Shown here piece by piece: positions 52,738 to 61,127 of a stretch of 64,000 bases of DNA. The translations under genes and the position numbers were made by a program. Position 1 is the stretch's first letter, and every line of letters starts with the position of its first letter. Below the pieces are notes generated by a model. The model saw only the letters and a list, made by a program, of their open reading frames with translations. It had not been told where the DNA came from and did no database searches. The DNA is taken from positions 1 through 64,000 of the forward strand of contig NZ_JRPQ01000141.1 in the NCBI RefSeq assembly GCF_000762405.1, read 5' to 3'. Source of the stretch: Hoylesella timonensis S9-PR14 (GTDB lineage Bacteria > Bacteroidota > Bacteroidia > Bacteroidales > Bacteroidaceae).

Positions 52738-54058
52738 AGTGAAGACTATCTTGACCAATGTGTGCCGACTGGTATTAGCCATAACCTTCATCTTTTCGGG
52801 TTATGTAAAGGCCATTGACCCATTAGGAACTCAATACAAGATACAAGACTATTTGGAAGCATTGTCATGCCAAGGAATGGTTCCAGACTGGATAACATTG
52901 GCTTCTTCCGTGGGATTATCTGCCATAGAGTTCTGTCTTGGGGTGTTTATTCTGTTGGCTATTCGCAGACGACTGGTGTCCAAGATAACGCTGACGTTCA
53001 TGGTTGCAATGACTATCGTCACGCTTTGGCTTGTCATTGCCAACCCCATTAGCGATTGCGGATGCTTTGGCGATGCCATTCATCTGAGCAACATGGAGAC
53101 TTTAGTCAAGAACATTGTGCTGCTGGTGTGCTCTATCATCATTGCGTTATGGCCGTTGCGCATGTTGAGATTTATCTCCAAAACAAACCAATGGATTGTC
53201 TTCAACTACACCATTCTCTTCATCATCGCCTCCAGCTTGTATTGTTTATATAAATTACCTTTCTTTGATTTCCGTCCTTATCATATAGGAGCGAACATTC
53301 CAAAGGGTATGGAAATACCAGAAGATGCAGAACAACCTAAGTTTGAAACAACGTTTTTGCTGAAGAAGAATGGAGAAACAAAAGAGTTTACGCTTGACAA
53401 TTACCCTGACTCCACATGGGAATTTGTGGACAGTAAAACAACACAATTAACAGAAGGATACGTGCCTCCCATTCATGACTTCAGCATTCAGACCTTGGAA
53501 GGAGAAGATTTAACAGAGGAAATTCTTGCAGATACGAGCTATACTTTCTTGCTCATTTCGCCACATGTGGAGAATGCAAGCGACTTGAATTTTGGCAATA
53601 TCGACCGAATTTACGAATATGCACAAACCTATGACTATCCATTCTACTGTTTAACGGCAAGTACGAAAGAAAACATCCAACATTGGCAAGACTTAACAGG
53701 AGCCGAATATCCGTTTTGCAGAACGGATGAAACAACACTGAAAACCATCATTCGCAGTAACCCTGGATTGATATTACTGAAGAAGGGCATCATTATCAGG
53801 AAGTGGAGTCATCATGATTTGCCTCAGGAAGCAGAACTTCAAAAGCCGTTATATCTGTCAAAAATAGGTACAATAGAAGAGAATAGCATTCCCAAAAGAA
53901 TGATGATTATCTTTTTGTGGTTCGTACTTCCCTTATTATTACTTACAGTTGCCGACCGTTTATGGGCATGGAGCAGATGGTTAAGATTTAAGCAAAAGAA
54001 AAAAGAACTGACACAAGAGAAAACAGAAGATAGTATTTCAACTTTAAACAATGATTAG
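52730..54058 (+). CDS. BT_3928-like DoxX/MauE-type membrane protein with thioredoxin-like domain
   Basis: A membrane protein of about 442 residues. Four helices fill residues of about 8-145 with the MauE/DoxX-type motif PISDCGCFGDAIHLSN between helices. After a fifth helix (near 160-175) comes a periplasmic domain with a thioredoxin-like strand order (DTSYTFLLISPHVENA, LIRSNPGLILLKKG) but no CxxC. A final helix near the C-terminus closes it. The start is uncertain: TTG 52712, GTG 52730 and GTG 52739 are possible; GTG 52730 overlaps the upstream stop. A role in periplasmic thiol or quinone redox is inferred only. tpiA follows after 3 bp. Confidence 0.75.
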   Translation: MNKVKTILTNVCRLVLAITFIFSGYVKAIDPLGTQYKIQDYLEALSCQGMVPDWITLASSVGLSAIEFCLGVFILLAIRRRLVSKITLTFMVAMTIVTLWLVIANPISDCGCFGDAIHLSNMETLVKNIVLLVCSIIIALWPLRMLRFISKTNQWIVFNYTILFIIASSLYCLYKLPFFDFRPYHIGANIPKGMEIPEDAEQPKFETTFLLKKNGETKEFTLDNYPDSTWEFVDSKTTQLTEGYVPPIHDFSIQTLEGEDLTEEILADTSYTFLLISPHVENASDLNFGNIDRIYEYAQTYDYPFYCLTASTKENIQHWQDLTGAEYPFCRTDETTLKTIIRSNPGLILLKKGIIIRKWSHHDLPQEAELQKPLYLSKIGTIEENSIPKRMMIIFLWFVLPLLLLTVADRLWAWSRWLRFKQKKKELTQEKTEDSISTLNND

Positions 54059-54061
54059 TAT

Positions 54062-54823
54062 ATGAGAAAAAAAATTGTAGCAGGAAACTGGAAAATGAAT
54101 TTGAACCTGCAAGAAGGTGTAGCCTTGGCAAAGGAAATTAATGAAGTGTTAAAGGCAGAAAAACCTAATTGCGGTGTAATTGTTTGCACTCCCTTTATCC
54201 ACTTGGCAAGTGTAGCCGAAGTATTAGACCAAAATGTGGTTGCATTGGGTGCAGAAAATTGTGCTGACAAAGAGAAGGGAGCCTACACAGGTGAGGTTTC
54301 AGCAGAGATGGTGAAAAGCACTGGTGCACAATATGTAATTCTTGGGCACTCTGAAAGACGTCAATATTATAAGGAAACTCCAGAGATTTTGAAAGAAAAA
54401 GTATTGCTGGCTTTGAAGAATGGACTGAAAGTTATATTCTGTATTGGTGAGACTTTAGAGGAGCGTGAAAGCAACAAGCAGAACGAAGTAGTGAAAGCAG
54501 AGCTTGAAGGTTCGGTATTCAATCTCTCCGCAGATGAGTTTAAGAACATCATTATTGCATATGAGCCTATCTGGGCGATTGGAACAGGAAAGACAGCTAC
54601 AGCAGAGCAAGCTGAAGAAATACACGCTTTCATTCGTTCTATCGTAGCAGAGAAATACGGAAACGAAGTAGCACAAGACACAACTATCTTATACGGTGGC
54701 AGCTGCAAGGCAAGTAATGCACCCGAACTCTTTGCTAAAGAGAATATAGATGGCGGCTTAATTGGTGGTGCATCATTGAAGTGCGCTGACTTTAAGGGCA
54801 TCATCGATGCATGGAAGAAGTAA
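54062..54823 (+). CDS. tpiA: Triose-phosphate isomerase
   Basis: A 253-residue TIM barrel that interconverts dihydroxyacetone phosphate and glyceraldehyde 3-phosphate. The active site is complete: the lysine in AGNWKMNLN (residues 7-15), the histidine in [11 protein letters not shown] (about 94-104) and the glutamate in [16 protein letters not shown]. The phosphate loops YGGSCKASN and [10 protein letters not shown] are intact. It lies 3 bp after the membrane protein gene, which is the usual order in Bacteroidales. Confidence 0.98.
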   Translation: MRKKIVAGNWKMNLNLQEGVALAKEINEVLKAEKPNCGVIVCTPFIHLASVAEVLDQNVVALGAENCADKEKGAYTGEVSAEMVKSTGAQYVILGHSERRQYYKETPEILKEKVLLALKNGLKVIFCIGETLEERESNKQNEVVKAELEGSVFNLSADEFKNIIIAYEPIWAIGTGKTATAEQAEEIHAFIRSIVAEKYGNEVAQDTTILYGGSCKASNAPELFAKENIDGGLIGGASLKCADFKGIIDAWKK

Positions 54824-54834
54824 AAACGCTTAGC

Positions 54835-54890
54835 ATGAAGTGAGACATAAGTGAGCAAATTCATTGCTATGTCTCGCTTCATCATTTTTA
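54835..54890 (+). terminator. Terminator-like hairpin after tpiA
   Basis: ATGAAGTGAGACATA (54835-54849) pairs with TATGTCTCGCTTCAT (54868-54882; one G-U) and is followed by CATTTTTATTT. It may reduce rather than stop transcription into the next genes. Confidence 0.7.
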
Positions 54891-54907
54891 TTTGAAGGAA
54901 AACTCAC

Positions 54908-55579
54908 ATGAAAAAATTCGTCACTTTATTGTTTATTTTGACATGTGCTACAATTCATAGCGAAGCACAGTCATTCTTGGATCACTTACAGAAGAAAGAG
55001 CCAGGAAAAGCGTCTGTGAAAGTTAGCCAGAGTAAAGATATAGACGAATTGGTTAACGGAAAAGTCAAAATCACCATCACTACGCTACCTCAAGCACCAA
55101 CTACGAGCAAATCGAAACAAGATGACAAGCCGTCAATCCATCCTCTGACACCACATAAGCAGGATAAGATTACGGATAAGACGAAAGAAGACAGGAATAA
55201 TAAGCAGGAAAGTTCTGCCAAAGCCACCGAAAGACGAGTTACAAAAGAAGATACGTCTACCTTTGAGTTGGACATTCCTACCATAGATATGCGCAAAAAA
55301 GTAATGCGCAAAAGCTATAAAATCAATGGCTATCGGGTACAAGCATTTGCTGGAGGTAACTCGCGAGCAGACAGACTTAGAGCTGAAAGCATCAGAGACA
55401 ACATCAAACAAGTACTTCCAAACGAACCGATCTATGTACATTTCTACTCGCCAAGATGGATTTGCCGTGTTGGAAACTATCGTAGCTACGAAGAAGCTGC
55501 AAGAATACTAAAACAAGTCAAAGGACTTGGGTATAAACAAGCTTGCATTGTTCGAGGAAAAATTACCGTACAATATTAA
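54908..55579 (+). CDS. SPOR-domain protein
   Basis: A 223-residue exported protein. A signal peptide occupies residues 1-21 (cut after SEAQ). A long polar linker rich in Lys, Thr, Ser and Asp (about 40-125) follows. The C-terminal 75 residues form an SPOR domain (YRVQAFAGGNSRADRLRAESIRD in part, then VGNYRSYEEAARILKQVKGLGYKQACIV). SPOR domains bind peptidoglycan stripped of stem peptides, mainly at the septum. It lies between tpiA and folE as usual in the order. Confidence 0.88.
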   Translation: MKKFVTLLFILTCATIHSEAQSFLDHLQKKEPGKASVKVSQSKDIDELVNGKVKITITTLPQAPTTSKSKQDDKPSIHPLTPHKQDKITDKTKEDRNNKQESSAKATERRVTKEDTSTFELDIPTIDMRKKVMRKSYKINGYRVQAFAGGNSRADRLRAESIRDNIKQVLPNEPIYVHFYSPRWICRVGNYRSYEEAARILKQVKGLGYKQACIVRGKITVQY

Positions 55580-55600
55580 TCATAGAAGCACACAATCCGC

Positions 55601-56194
55601 ATGAATCAAACAAATGAATTTCGCGAAGGTTTGGATGAACTCGCATCACATTATCAAGAAATATTACAATTATTAGGTGAGAATCCAGATAGAGAAGGAT
55701 TAGAAAAGACACCGATGCGTGTAGCAAAGGCAATGCAGGTACTCACTCGGGGATATACACAAGACCCTAAACGAGTGTTATTGGATGCACTGTTTGAAGA
55801 AAAGTATGATCAAATGGTCATTGTAAAAGATATAGACTTCTTTTCTTTATGCGAACATCACATGCTGCCCTTTTATGGAAAGGCACACGTAGCTTACATT
55901 CCTCATGGACATATCACAGGACTGAGCAAGGTAGCACGCGTGGTAGACATATACAGTCACAGACTTCAGGTGCAAGAACGACTCACCCAACAAGTGAAAG
56001 ATTGCATACAAGAGGCATTGCAACCTTTGGGCGTGATGGTTGTCATCGAAGCAAAACACATGTGTATGCAGATGCGAGGAGTCGAAAAACAAAATTCTAT
56101 CACCACAACGAGTGCCTTTTCTGGTGCTTTTAACCAAGCAAAAACACGTGAAGAGTTTATGAATCTTCTTCGTGGAGAGTCGAGGAAAATTTAA
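55601..56194 (+). CDS. folE: GTP cyclohydrolase I
   Basis: A 197-residue enzyme opening folate synthesis by converting GTP to dihydroneopterin triphosphate. Zinc ligands are Cys84, His87 and Cys155 in [10 protein letters not shown] and HMCMQMRG. The GTP-binding stretch [21 protein letters not shown] (96-116 in part) and [11 protein letters not shown] are intact. Starts 21 bp after the SPOR gene. FolK in the same pathway is encoded at 34836. Confidence 0.97.
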   Translation: MNQTNEFREGLDELASHYQEILQLLGENPDREGLEKTPMRVAKAMQVLTRGYTQDPKRVLLDALFEEKYDQMVIVKDIDFFSLCEHHMLPFYGKAHVAYIPHGHITGLSKVARVVDIYSHRLQVQERLTQQVKDCIQEALQPLGVMVVIEAKHMCMQMRGVEKQNSITTTSAFSGAFNQAKTREEFMNLLRGESRKI

Positions 56195-56284
56195 TCAAGA
56201 AATCAGATGAGGAGGATGAGTGGAACACCTCAAGCCACGAAATACAATATTCATCCTATCAACAAACTATAAAAACGTAACTTT

Positions 56285-57034
56285 ATGAAATTCATATCCT
56301 GGAATGTAAATGGTCTTAGAGCCTGCGTAAAAAAGAATTTTCAAGAATCTTTCCAACAACTTGATGCTGACTTCTTCTGCCTTCAAGAAACAAAAATGCA
56401 GGAAGGACAGTTGGATTTGCAATTTCCGGGCTATACTTCATACTGGAACTATGCCGAAAAGAAAGGTTATTCAGGAACGGCTATCTACACAAAACACAAA
56501 CCTATTCATGTGAGCTATGGCTTGGGAATAGAGGAACACGACCAAGAAGGACGTGTGATTACGCTTGAAATGGAAGATTTTTTCCTGATCACCGTATATG
56601 TTCCGAACTCACAAGATGAACTTAGAAGACTGGATTACCGCATGAAATGGGAGGATGATTTCCGTGCTTATATTACCCAACTTGACCAAATCAAGCCAGT
56701 AATCATTTGTGGTGACCTGAATGTTGCGCATGAAGAGATTGACTTGAAGAACCCAAAGACAAACAAACGCAATGCTGGTTTTACAGACGAAGAACGCGAT
56801 AAGATGACCAGATTGCTGGACAACGGCTTCGTAGACACATTCCGTTACCTTTATCCAGAGCAGATTACATACTCATGGTGGTCGTATAGATTCAGGGCAA
56901 GAGAAAAGAATGCAGGCTGGCGTATCGACTATTTCCTTATTTCAGAACGCTTGAAAGAACGCTTACACGATGCAAAGATTCACACCGAGATAATGGGTAG
57001 CGACCATTGCCCCGTGGAATTGGAGCTGAAATAA
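56285..57034 (+). CDS. xth: Exodeoxyribonuclease III (AP endonuclease)
   Basis: A 249-residue DNA repair nuclease of the ExoA/Xth family cutting at abasic sites. Metal and catalytic motifs are in order: [17 protein letters not shown] (Glu near 38), [12 protein letters not shown] (Asp and Asn around 140-145), WRIDYFLIS and the terminal [10 protein letters not shown] with the catalytic His. Length is normal. Last gene of the plus-strand run beginning at DUF1599; it converges on the lysozyme gene with a gap of about 70 bp. Confidence 0.96.
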   Translation: MKFISWNVNGLRACVKKNFQESFQQLDADFFCLQETKMQEGQLDLQFPGYTSYWNYAEKKGYSGTAIYTKHKPIHVSYGLGIEEHDQEGRVITLEMEDFFLITVYVPNSQDELRRLDYRMKWEDDFRAYITQLDQIKPVIICGDLNVAHEEIDLKNPKTNKRNAGFTDEERDKMTRLLDNGFVDTFRYLYPEQITYSWWSYRFRAREKNAGWRIDYFLISERLKERLHDAKIHTEIMGSDHCPVELELK

Positions 57035-57107
57035 AAGATAATTGGTGCTGAAATAAAAGCTAAAAGAAGGAGCCGCAGCAGTCTCCAGTACGATTGCTCC
57101 ACTTCAT

Positions 57108-57938
57108 TCACTGCCCTGCCGGTGTAGGTGGAAGCAAAATGTCGACTAAGGTTGTTCCCACCGCAAAGGCATTCAAATCCACTTGATGATTGATGCCATC
57201 CACCCAACCATACTGATCACGTTGCCAAATGAAGTGCCGATGTGCTCCTTTTACTATCGGAGCTTCCTCGCTGTACCGTGCTATAAAGAGAGGAAGTTTG
57301 TCAAAACGTGGCGATAGATGCGCATTATAAAAACGCGAGTCTGCATACAACAATGGATAACGACCATAATGTTGCTTCACCAACCATAGAAAAACCGCCA
57401 AACTGTCTTGCAGCTGTTGCTTGCTCCAACCTTTTACTCCAGCCCATTCTACATCAACCATCGGCAGTAAATCTTGCGGATGTTGACTCATATGAGCCTT
57501 AAAATGGTTGAACTGACGATGCACAGAACTGGTAGAAGTAAGGAAATGATAAGAACCAACATGGAGTCCCACTTCCTTGGCACCACTCATATTGCGATGA
57601 TAGAACGTATCTACGTGGGTACTCCCTTCTGTTGCTTTGACATAAACAAACTGAATACAGGTATCACTTGCCACCAAAGCCCAGTCAATTTCTCCTTGAT
57701 AATGTGAAACGTCTATTCCGTCATAATGATAACGACTGCGCACATGGCCTGCCATTACTCCACCATGACTTCCTAAATTCCATCTATACAATAAACTTCT
57801 ATATTGTTCTGGAAATAAAATAATCAAGAAACAGAATAGAATAAACAGGGCGGAAACAGTGATTCCCCCTACCCTTAGCCACCTTTTCTTTTTGGATGAC
57901 TCGTGATGATGATGCTTATTTAACGGTGAAATGGGCAT
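57108..57938 (-). CDS. GH25-family lysozyme, membrane-anchored
   Basis: A 276-residue muramidase. A basic, His-rich cytoplasmic end (residues 1-22) precedes one membrane helix (about 23-43), so the catalytic part is held in the periplasm or is released later. The GH25 fold begins with HYDGIDVSHYQGEIDW (71-86), and the DxE pair is Asp162 and Glu164 in LPMVDVEWAG. Further family parts are YVKATEGSTHVD and HFIWQRDQYGWVDGI. It probably remodels or degrades peptidoglycan. Single gene. Confidence 0.9.
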   Translation of the reverse strand: MPISPLNKHHHHESSKKKRWLRVGGITVSALFILFCFLIILFPEQYRSLLYRWNLGSHGGVMAGHVRSRYHYDGIDVSHYQGEIDWALVASDTCIQFVYVKATEGSTHVDTFYHRNMSGAKEVGLHVGSYHFLTSTSSVHRQFNHFKAHMSQHPQDLLPMVDVEWAGVKGWSKQQLQDSLAVFLWLVKQHYGRYPLLYADSRFYNAHLSPRFDKLPLFIARYSEEAPIVKGAHRHFIWQRDQYGWVDGINHQVDLNAFAVGTTLVDILLPPTPAGQ

Positions 57939-58003
57939 GATTACCTAACGATTACACTCACAATTATTCGCAATGCCGCACATGCTTCATAACATGGAGA
58001 CAT

Positions 58004-58510
58004 TTATTTTTGAGTTTTATTTGTGTGAACCAGCTTCCCACTAAAGGAAATTGGGTCGCGTTGTTGCGACCTTACAACCAAATCTACATGACCGTTCATA
58101 AAAACATCAAGCTGATACGTATACCGATCTTCATTATTCCGTACATCAATGCTTAGTCTGGCAAATCCTTTTTTGGAATAGTTTAACTGATAATCCTGTA
58201 TGGGTGCTTGAAAAGCCAAACCTTTCCCACCCCCATAAGGAATGCTGTAGGCTCGCCCATAGTAAGGAAGATTAGAATATAAAGTATCACCCGAAAGCTT
58301 CAACCCATAGCGATCTTGTAAATACCTCATACGCATGCGGAGCGGCATCACATAGGTCATTTCTGCTTCCCATGTTCTACTCTCCAAGACATGAGCAACT
58401 GTTGATGCCGCATCCAAACGTTGTGCTGCCTTTTGACGACTACTCTGTTGCGTCACACTGCATCCACTCACTATCAATAAGAGTAGATATATCCAACATT
58501 GTTTTATCAT
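58004..58510 (-). CDS. DUF4251-type lipoprotein
   Basis: A 168-residue exported lipoprotein counted from MIKQCWIYLL; an in-frame start 63 bp upstream would bury the signal. The lipobox is IVSGC. The mature part contains the conserved middle of DUF4251 (LKLSGDTLYSNLPYYGRAYSIPYGGGKGL in part, then YTYQLDVFMNGHVDLVVRSQQRDPISFSG). Members are common in Bacteroidales; function is unknown. It follows the endonuclease gene, from which a terminator separates it. Confidence 0.82.
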   Translation of the reverse strand: MIKQCWIYLLLLIVSGCSVTQQSSRQKAAQRLDAASTVAHVLESRTWEAEMTYVMPLRMRMRYLQDRYGLKLSGDTLYSNLPYYGRAYSIPYGGGKGLAFQAPIQDYQLNYSKKGFARLSIDVRNNEDRYTYQLDVFMNGHVDLVVRSQQRDPISFSGKLVHTNKTQK

Positions 58511-58610
58511 AGTTGCCTCCAATTTTCGGCTAAGATACAAAAAATCTAAGACTTTGAAAACATCGCTGAACAATATTTAGACTGCTCTCCGTTCGTATTT
58601 CATTCAGTTG

Positions 58611-58646
58611 AAAAGAGATAGACCCACAAGAAAAAACATCTTCTTA
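58611..58646 (-). terminator. Terminator of the endonuclease gene
   Basis: TAGACCCACAAGAA (58611-58624) pairs with TTCTTATGAGTCTA (58633-58646), with two mismatched or wobble positions. On the minus strand a T-rich TCTCTTTTC follows. Confidence 0.6.
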
Positions 58647-58693
58647 TGAGTCTACCGCAATTACAGCTGTTATCTTGTGCAGGTTTTCATCAC

Positions 58694-60238
58694 TTATCTT
58701 TTGAGATATTTATGCCCATTTTGAATCACCACACCATGATGATGACGATTCACTTGCTTTCCTGACAGGTCGTACATCGGCTTCAAAACATCCAACTGAG
58801 TTCTATCCGTCGTTACTCGATAGATATATGTTGACGTTTTCTTACCCGTCAATTTCAAATTCATAATCTCCCAAGTAGGCGCACAAGCCGTTTTACTCTT
58901 ATAAACAAAGGCTATCTGTACTTGCTTTCCAGCAAACTCGGTCAAATCAACTTCTGTCGGCACAAAGGTCCACTTATCTTGGTGAGGAATATCCACCGAA
59001 CAATTCTTCCAATGCTTTCCACCGTCGTCACTCACACAAACGGACAAGAATTCCTTCGCTCTATTCTTATATGTCTTTAAGAAATTACATGCTTGTTCAA
59101 AGGTTAAAACGGCTTGGGTGTACGAAGTTAAGTCGATGACAGGAGATATCAACCAACTTTCTGCTGCCTGATTCTGACTCTGTACATAGGATGAAGCTTT
59201 CATGCACGACACATAATTGTTTTTATAGGATGACCACACGTACCGCATGTGAGCAGACAATCTTTTATCATCTACCGTAAACGCTCCACGTCCACTTGCA
59301 AACGACTCTTGCAATACGGTCTCTTCTGTTACCGAAGGCTGTGGATCCACACCCGGTTGAGGGGCAGGTGAAGGAACAACGGGTGCATGACCGCCTTGAT
59401 AATGATTATAACTAAAAGCTACAGACACAGAATCTCCCCACAGATAATCCTCCAATTCGGGATAATCTACAAAGGGATTTCTATTGCCTTGCACTTTGTA
59501 AACGGCTTCATTTCTTGCCTTTTCTTTCTCACTCACAGGGTCTTGTTTAGCCCATTTCATGAGCATATCCATCTGCCATTTTACATATGGGCGGTATTTG
59601 TTGTGTGACATCACGTCGCTGTTCCAATTGGCAATCTGACTTTCATAACAGGTCGCCATATAAAAATACACGCGTGCCAAATCTCCTTTGTATTCATCAT
59701 TCGGCTCGAAGACAGTTCCCGAATACCCTGGTAGTGTACACTTTCCTAACTTGCTATACCCATTGTTAGACTGATACCTCTCGCCTTTCGTCTCTCCATA
59801 AGGAAAATTGCTCCGCCGAGTGTTCACATAACCATCCGATGGCATCACATGGAAAGCATCAGATAACATGGGTGAGGCAGAATTAAACCAACTTTTTGGC
59901 ATGGTATGCTCACGGTTGTACGCATCACCCTCACCACTGTAATTGGCACCTTGCGATTTGCTACCTATCACATAATTGGTGGTATTCGAGTAGATATCGT
60001 ACAATTTTCCGTCTGGACGCTTGTCCGTTGTACGATAAACCGTCCACAATTCTTTATACGTCTTGACCTTTGGAGCCATGATTACCTGATGAAATGCGGT
60101 TTTCAATGCTGCACCTTTCAACCCATCTGTACGCTGATAATAAGTTCCAGTACCATTTGGACCCTGCGCCCAGATAACAGAGGATGTGAATACAAGTACA
60201 CCTACAAATATCTGTCTTTTTATGTTTCTTAATTGCAT
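58694..60238 (-). CDS. Secreted endonuclease I with C-terminal T9SS-like tail
   Basis: A 514-residue exported nuclease, counted from MQLRNIKRQIF (60238) because the longer frame adds residues in front of a complete signal peptide. The endonuclease I domain (about 25-270) carries the catalytic YNREHTMPKSWFNSASP (His and metal ligands) and SDGYVNTRRSNFPYG. A jelly-roll-like domain follows (about 310-480, LQESFASGRGAFTVDD onward). The C-terminal 27 residues (MYDLSGKQV...GVVIQNGHKYLKR) nearly repeat the tail of the secreted protein at 1809. Likely degrades extracellular DNA for nutrient or evasion. Three palindromes lie about 190-250 bp upstream. Confidence 0.88.
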   Translation of the reverse strand: MQLRNIKRQIFVGVLVFTSSVIWAQGPNGTGTYYQRTDGLKGAALKTAFHQVIMAPKVKTYKELWTVYRTTDKRPDGKLYDIYSNTTNYVIGSKSQGANYSGEGDAYNREHTMPKSWFNSASPMLSDAFHVMPSDGYVNTRRSNFPYGETKGERYQSNNGYSKLGKCTLPGYSGTVFEPNDEYKGDLARVYFYMATCYESQIANWNSDVMSHNKYRPYVKWQMDMLMKWAKQDPVSEKEKARNEAVYKVQGNRNPFVDYPELEDYLWGDSVSVAFSYNHYQGGHAPVVPSPAPQPGVDPQPSVTEETVLQESFASGRGAFTVDDKRLSAHMRYVWSSYKNNYVSCMKASSYVQSQNQAAESWLISPVIDLTSYTQAVLTFEQACNFLKTYKNRAKEFLSVCVSDDGGKHWKNCSVDIPHQDKWTFVPTEVDLTEFAGKQVQIAFVYKSKTACAPTWEIMNLKLTGKKTSTYIYRVTTDRTQLDVLKPMYDLSGKQVNRHHHGVVIQNGHKYLKR

Positions 60239-60331
60239 CACGAATCTGAGATATGTAAATATTGATGATATGAACGAGAACAAAGTTGTCACATTTGCCC
60301 GATACGAACAAAGTATAAGTCATGTCTACGA

Positions 60332-60339
60332 CAAAAATA
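60332..60339 (-). promoter_or_regulatory. -7 promoter box for the endonuclease gene
   Basis: On the minus strand this reads TATTTTTG, matching TAnnTTTG, 93 bp upstream of the start codon. No -33 TTTG at the right distance; an activator may be needed. Confidence 0.4.
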
Positions 60340-60431
60340 CAAAGATTTTTACGCTTACGGAACATTACTGCATACTTTTTCTTCCTTATAGGTAAACCGT
60401 TTGTGCAGCTGAAAGCACACATACTTGAGGG

Positions 60432-60490
60432 AAAACAGACTGTTTTGGTGAACAAAACAGTCTATTTTACACCACAAAACAGTCTGTTTT
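60432..60490. promoter_or_regulatory. Three phased 15-bp palindromes
   Basis: AAAACAG-A-CTGTTTT (60432-60446), AAAACAG-T-CTATTTT (60454-60468, one mismatch) and AAAACAG-T-CTGTTTT (60476-60490) start exactly 22 bp apart, that is on the same face of the helix. They lie upstream of the endonuclease promoter and beyond the tsaE terminator. This is the layout of a multi-site operator or enhancer. Confidence 0.65.
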
Positions 60491-60601
60491 GAATGCTTCA
60501 TGTGTTTCTTTCGTACCTATAGATGCTTCGGACAACAAGGGTGCAACGATGTTCTGAGGTCGTATCTACAAAAAGCATGCGTCCAAAACGACAAAAAAAA
60601 A

Positions 60602-60680
60602 TCCTAACGTTGTGCTTATTCCGTAGGCTCAAAATAGGAGAAACAATCCGCCTAAGCCCTACGAGAACACAACGTTAGGA
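60602..60680 (-). terminator. Terminator of the porX-tsaE operon
   Basis: TCCTAACGTTGTG (60602-60614) pairs perfectly with CACAACGTTAGGA (60668-60680) and encloses CGTAGG/CCTACG (60622-60627 with 60658-60663). On the minus strand a run of T residues follows. Confidence 0.85.
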
Positions 60681-60701
60681 ATGCTAACTCTTCGCTAAAT
60701 A

Positions 60702-61115
60702 CTAAAAGGTGATGAGTCGAGAACCGTCCTCTTGCTCCATGATGTGTACCTTTACGGCGTCTTTTGGCAACAAGTCTTCTATCAATTCGGGCCACTCTAA
60801 GAAACAAAGTCGCCCACTGTAGAAGTAATCTTCATAGCCCATATCAAACACTTCTTCTACCTTTTTTATCCGATAAAAATCGAAATGGTAAATCGAGTCG
60901 TCTAACTTGTTTGAATAGTACTCATTCACAATGGAGAAAGTGGGCGACGTAATGACATCGTCTACCTGCAAACACTCACAAATAGCCTTGATAAAAGTGG
61001 TCTTCCCTGCACCCATTTTTCCGTAAAAAGCAAATACATTGCCTTTACCCATGTTATCAATAAACTGCTGTGCAGCCTCATGAATATGATCTAATGATTC
61101 AATTTTAATATCCAT
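60702..61115 (-). CDS. tsaE: tRNA t6A biosynthesis ATPase
   Basis: A 137-residue ATPase of the TsaB-TsaD-TsaE complex that makes threonylcarbamoyl-adenosine at position 37 of ANN-decoding tRNAs. Walker A is YGKMGAGKTT (31-40). SPTFSIVNEY and HFDFYRIKKVEEVFDMGYEDYF are the conserved switch and Walker-B-like parts, and the C-terminus FLEWPELIEDLLP fits the family. It starts 12 bp after porX and is followed by a terminator. The link to porX is positional; no functional tie is implied. Confidence 0.95.
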   Translation of the reverse strand: MDIKIESLDHIHEAAQQFIDNMGKGNVFAFYGKMGAGKTTFIKAICECLQVDDVITSPTFSIVNEYYSNKLDDSIYHFDFYRIKKVEEVFDMGYEDYFYSGRLCFLEWPELIEDLLPKDAVKVHIMEQEDGSRLITF

Positions 61116-61127
61116 ATCATTATTGTT

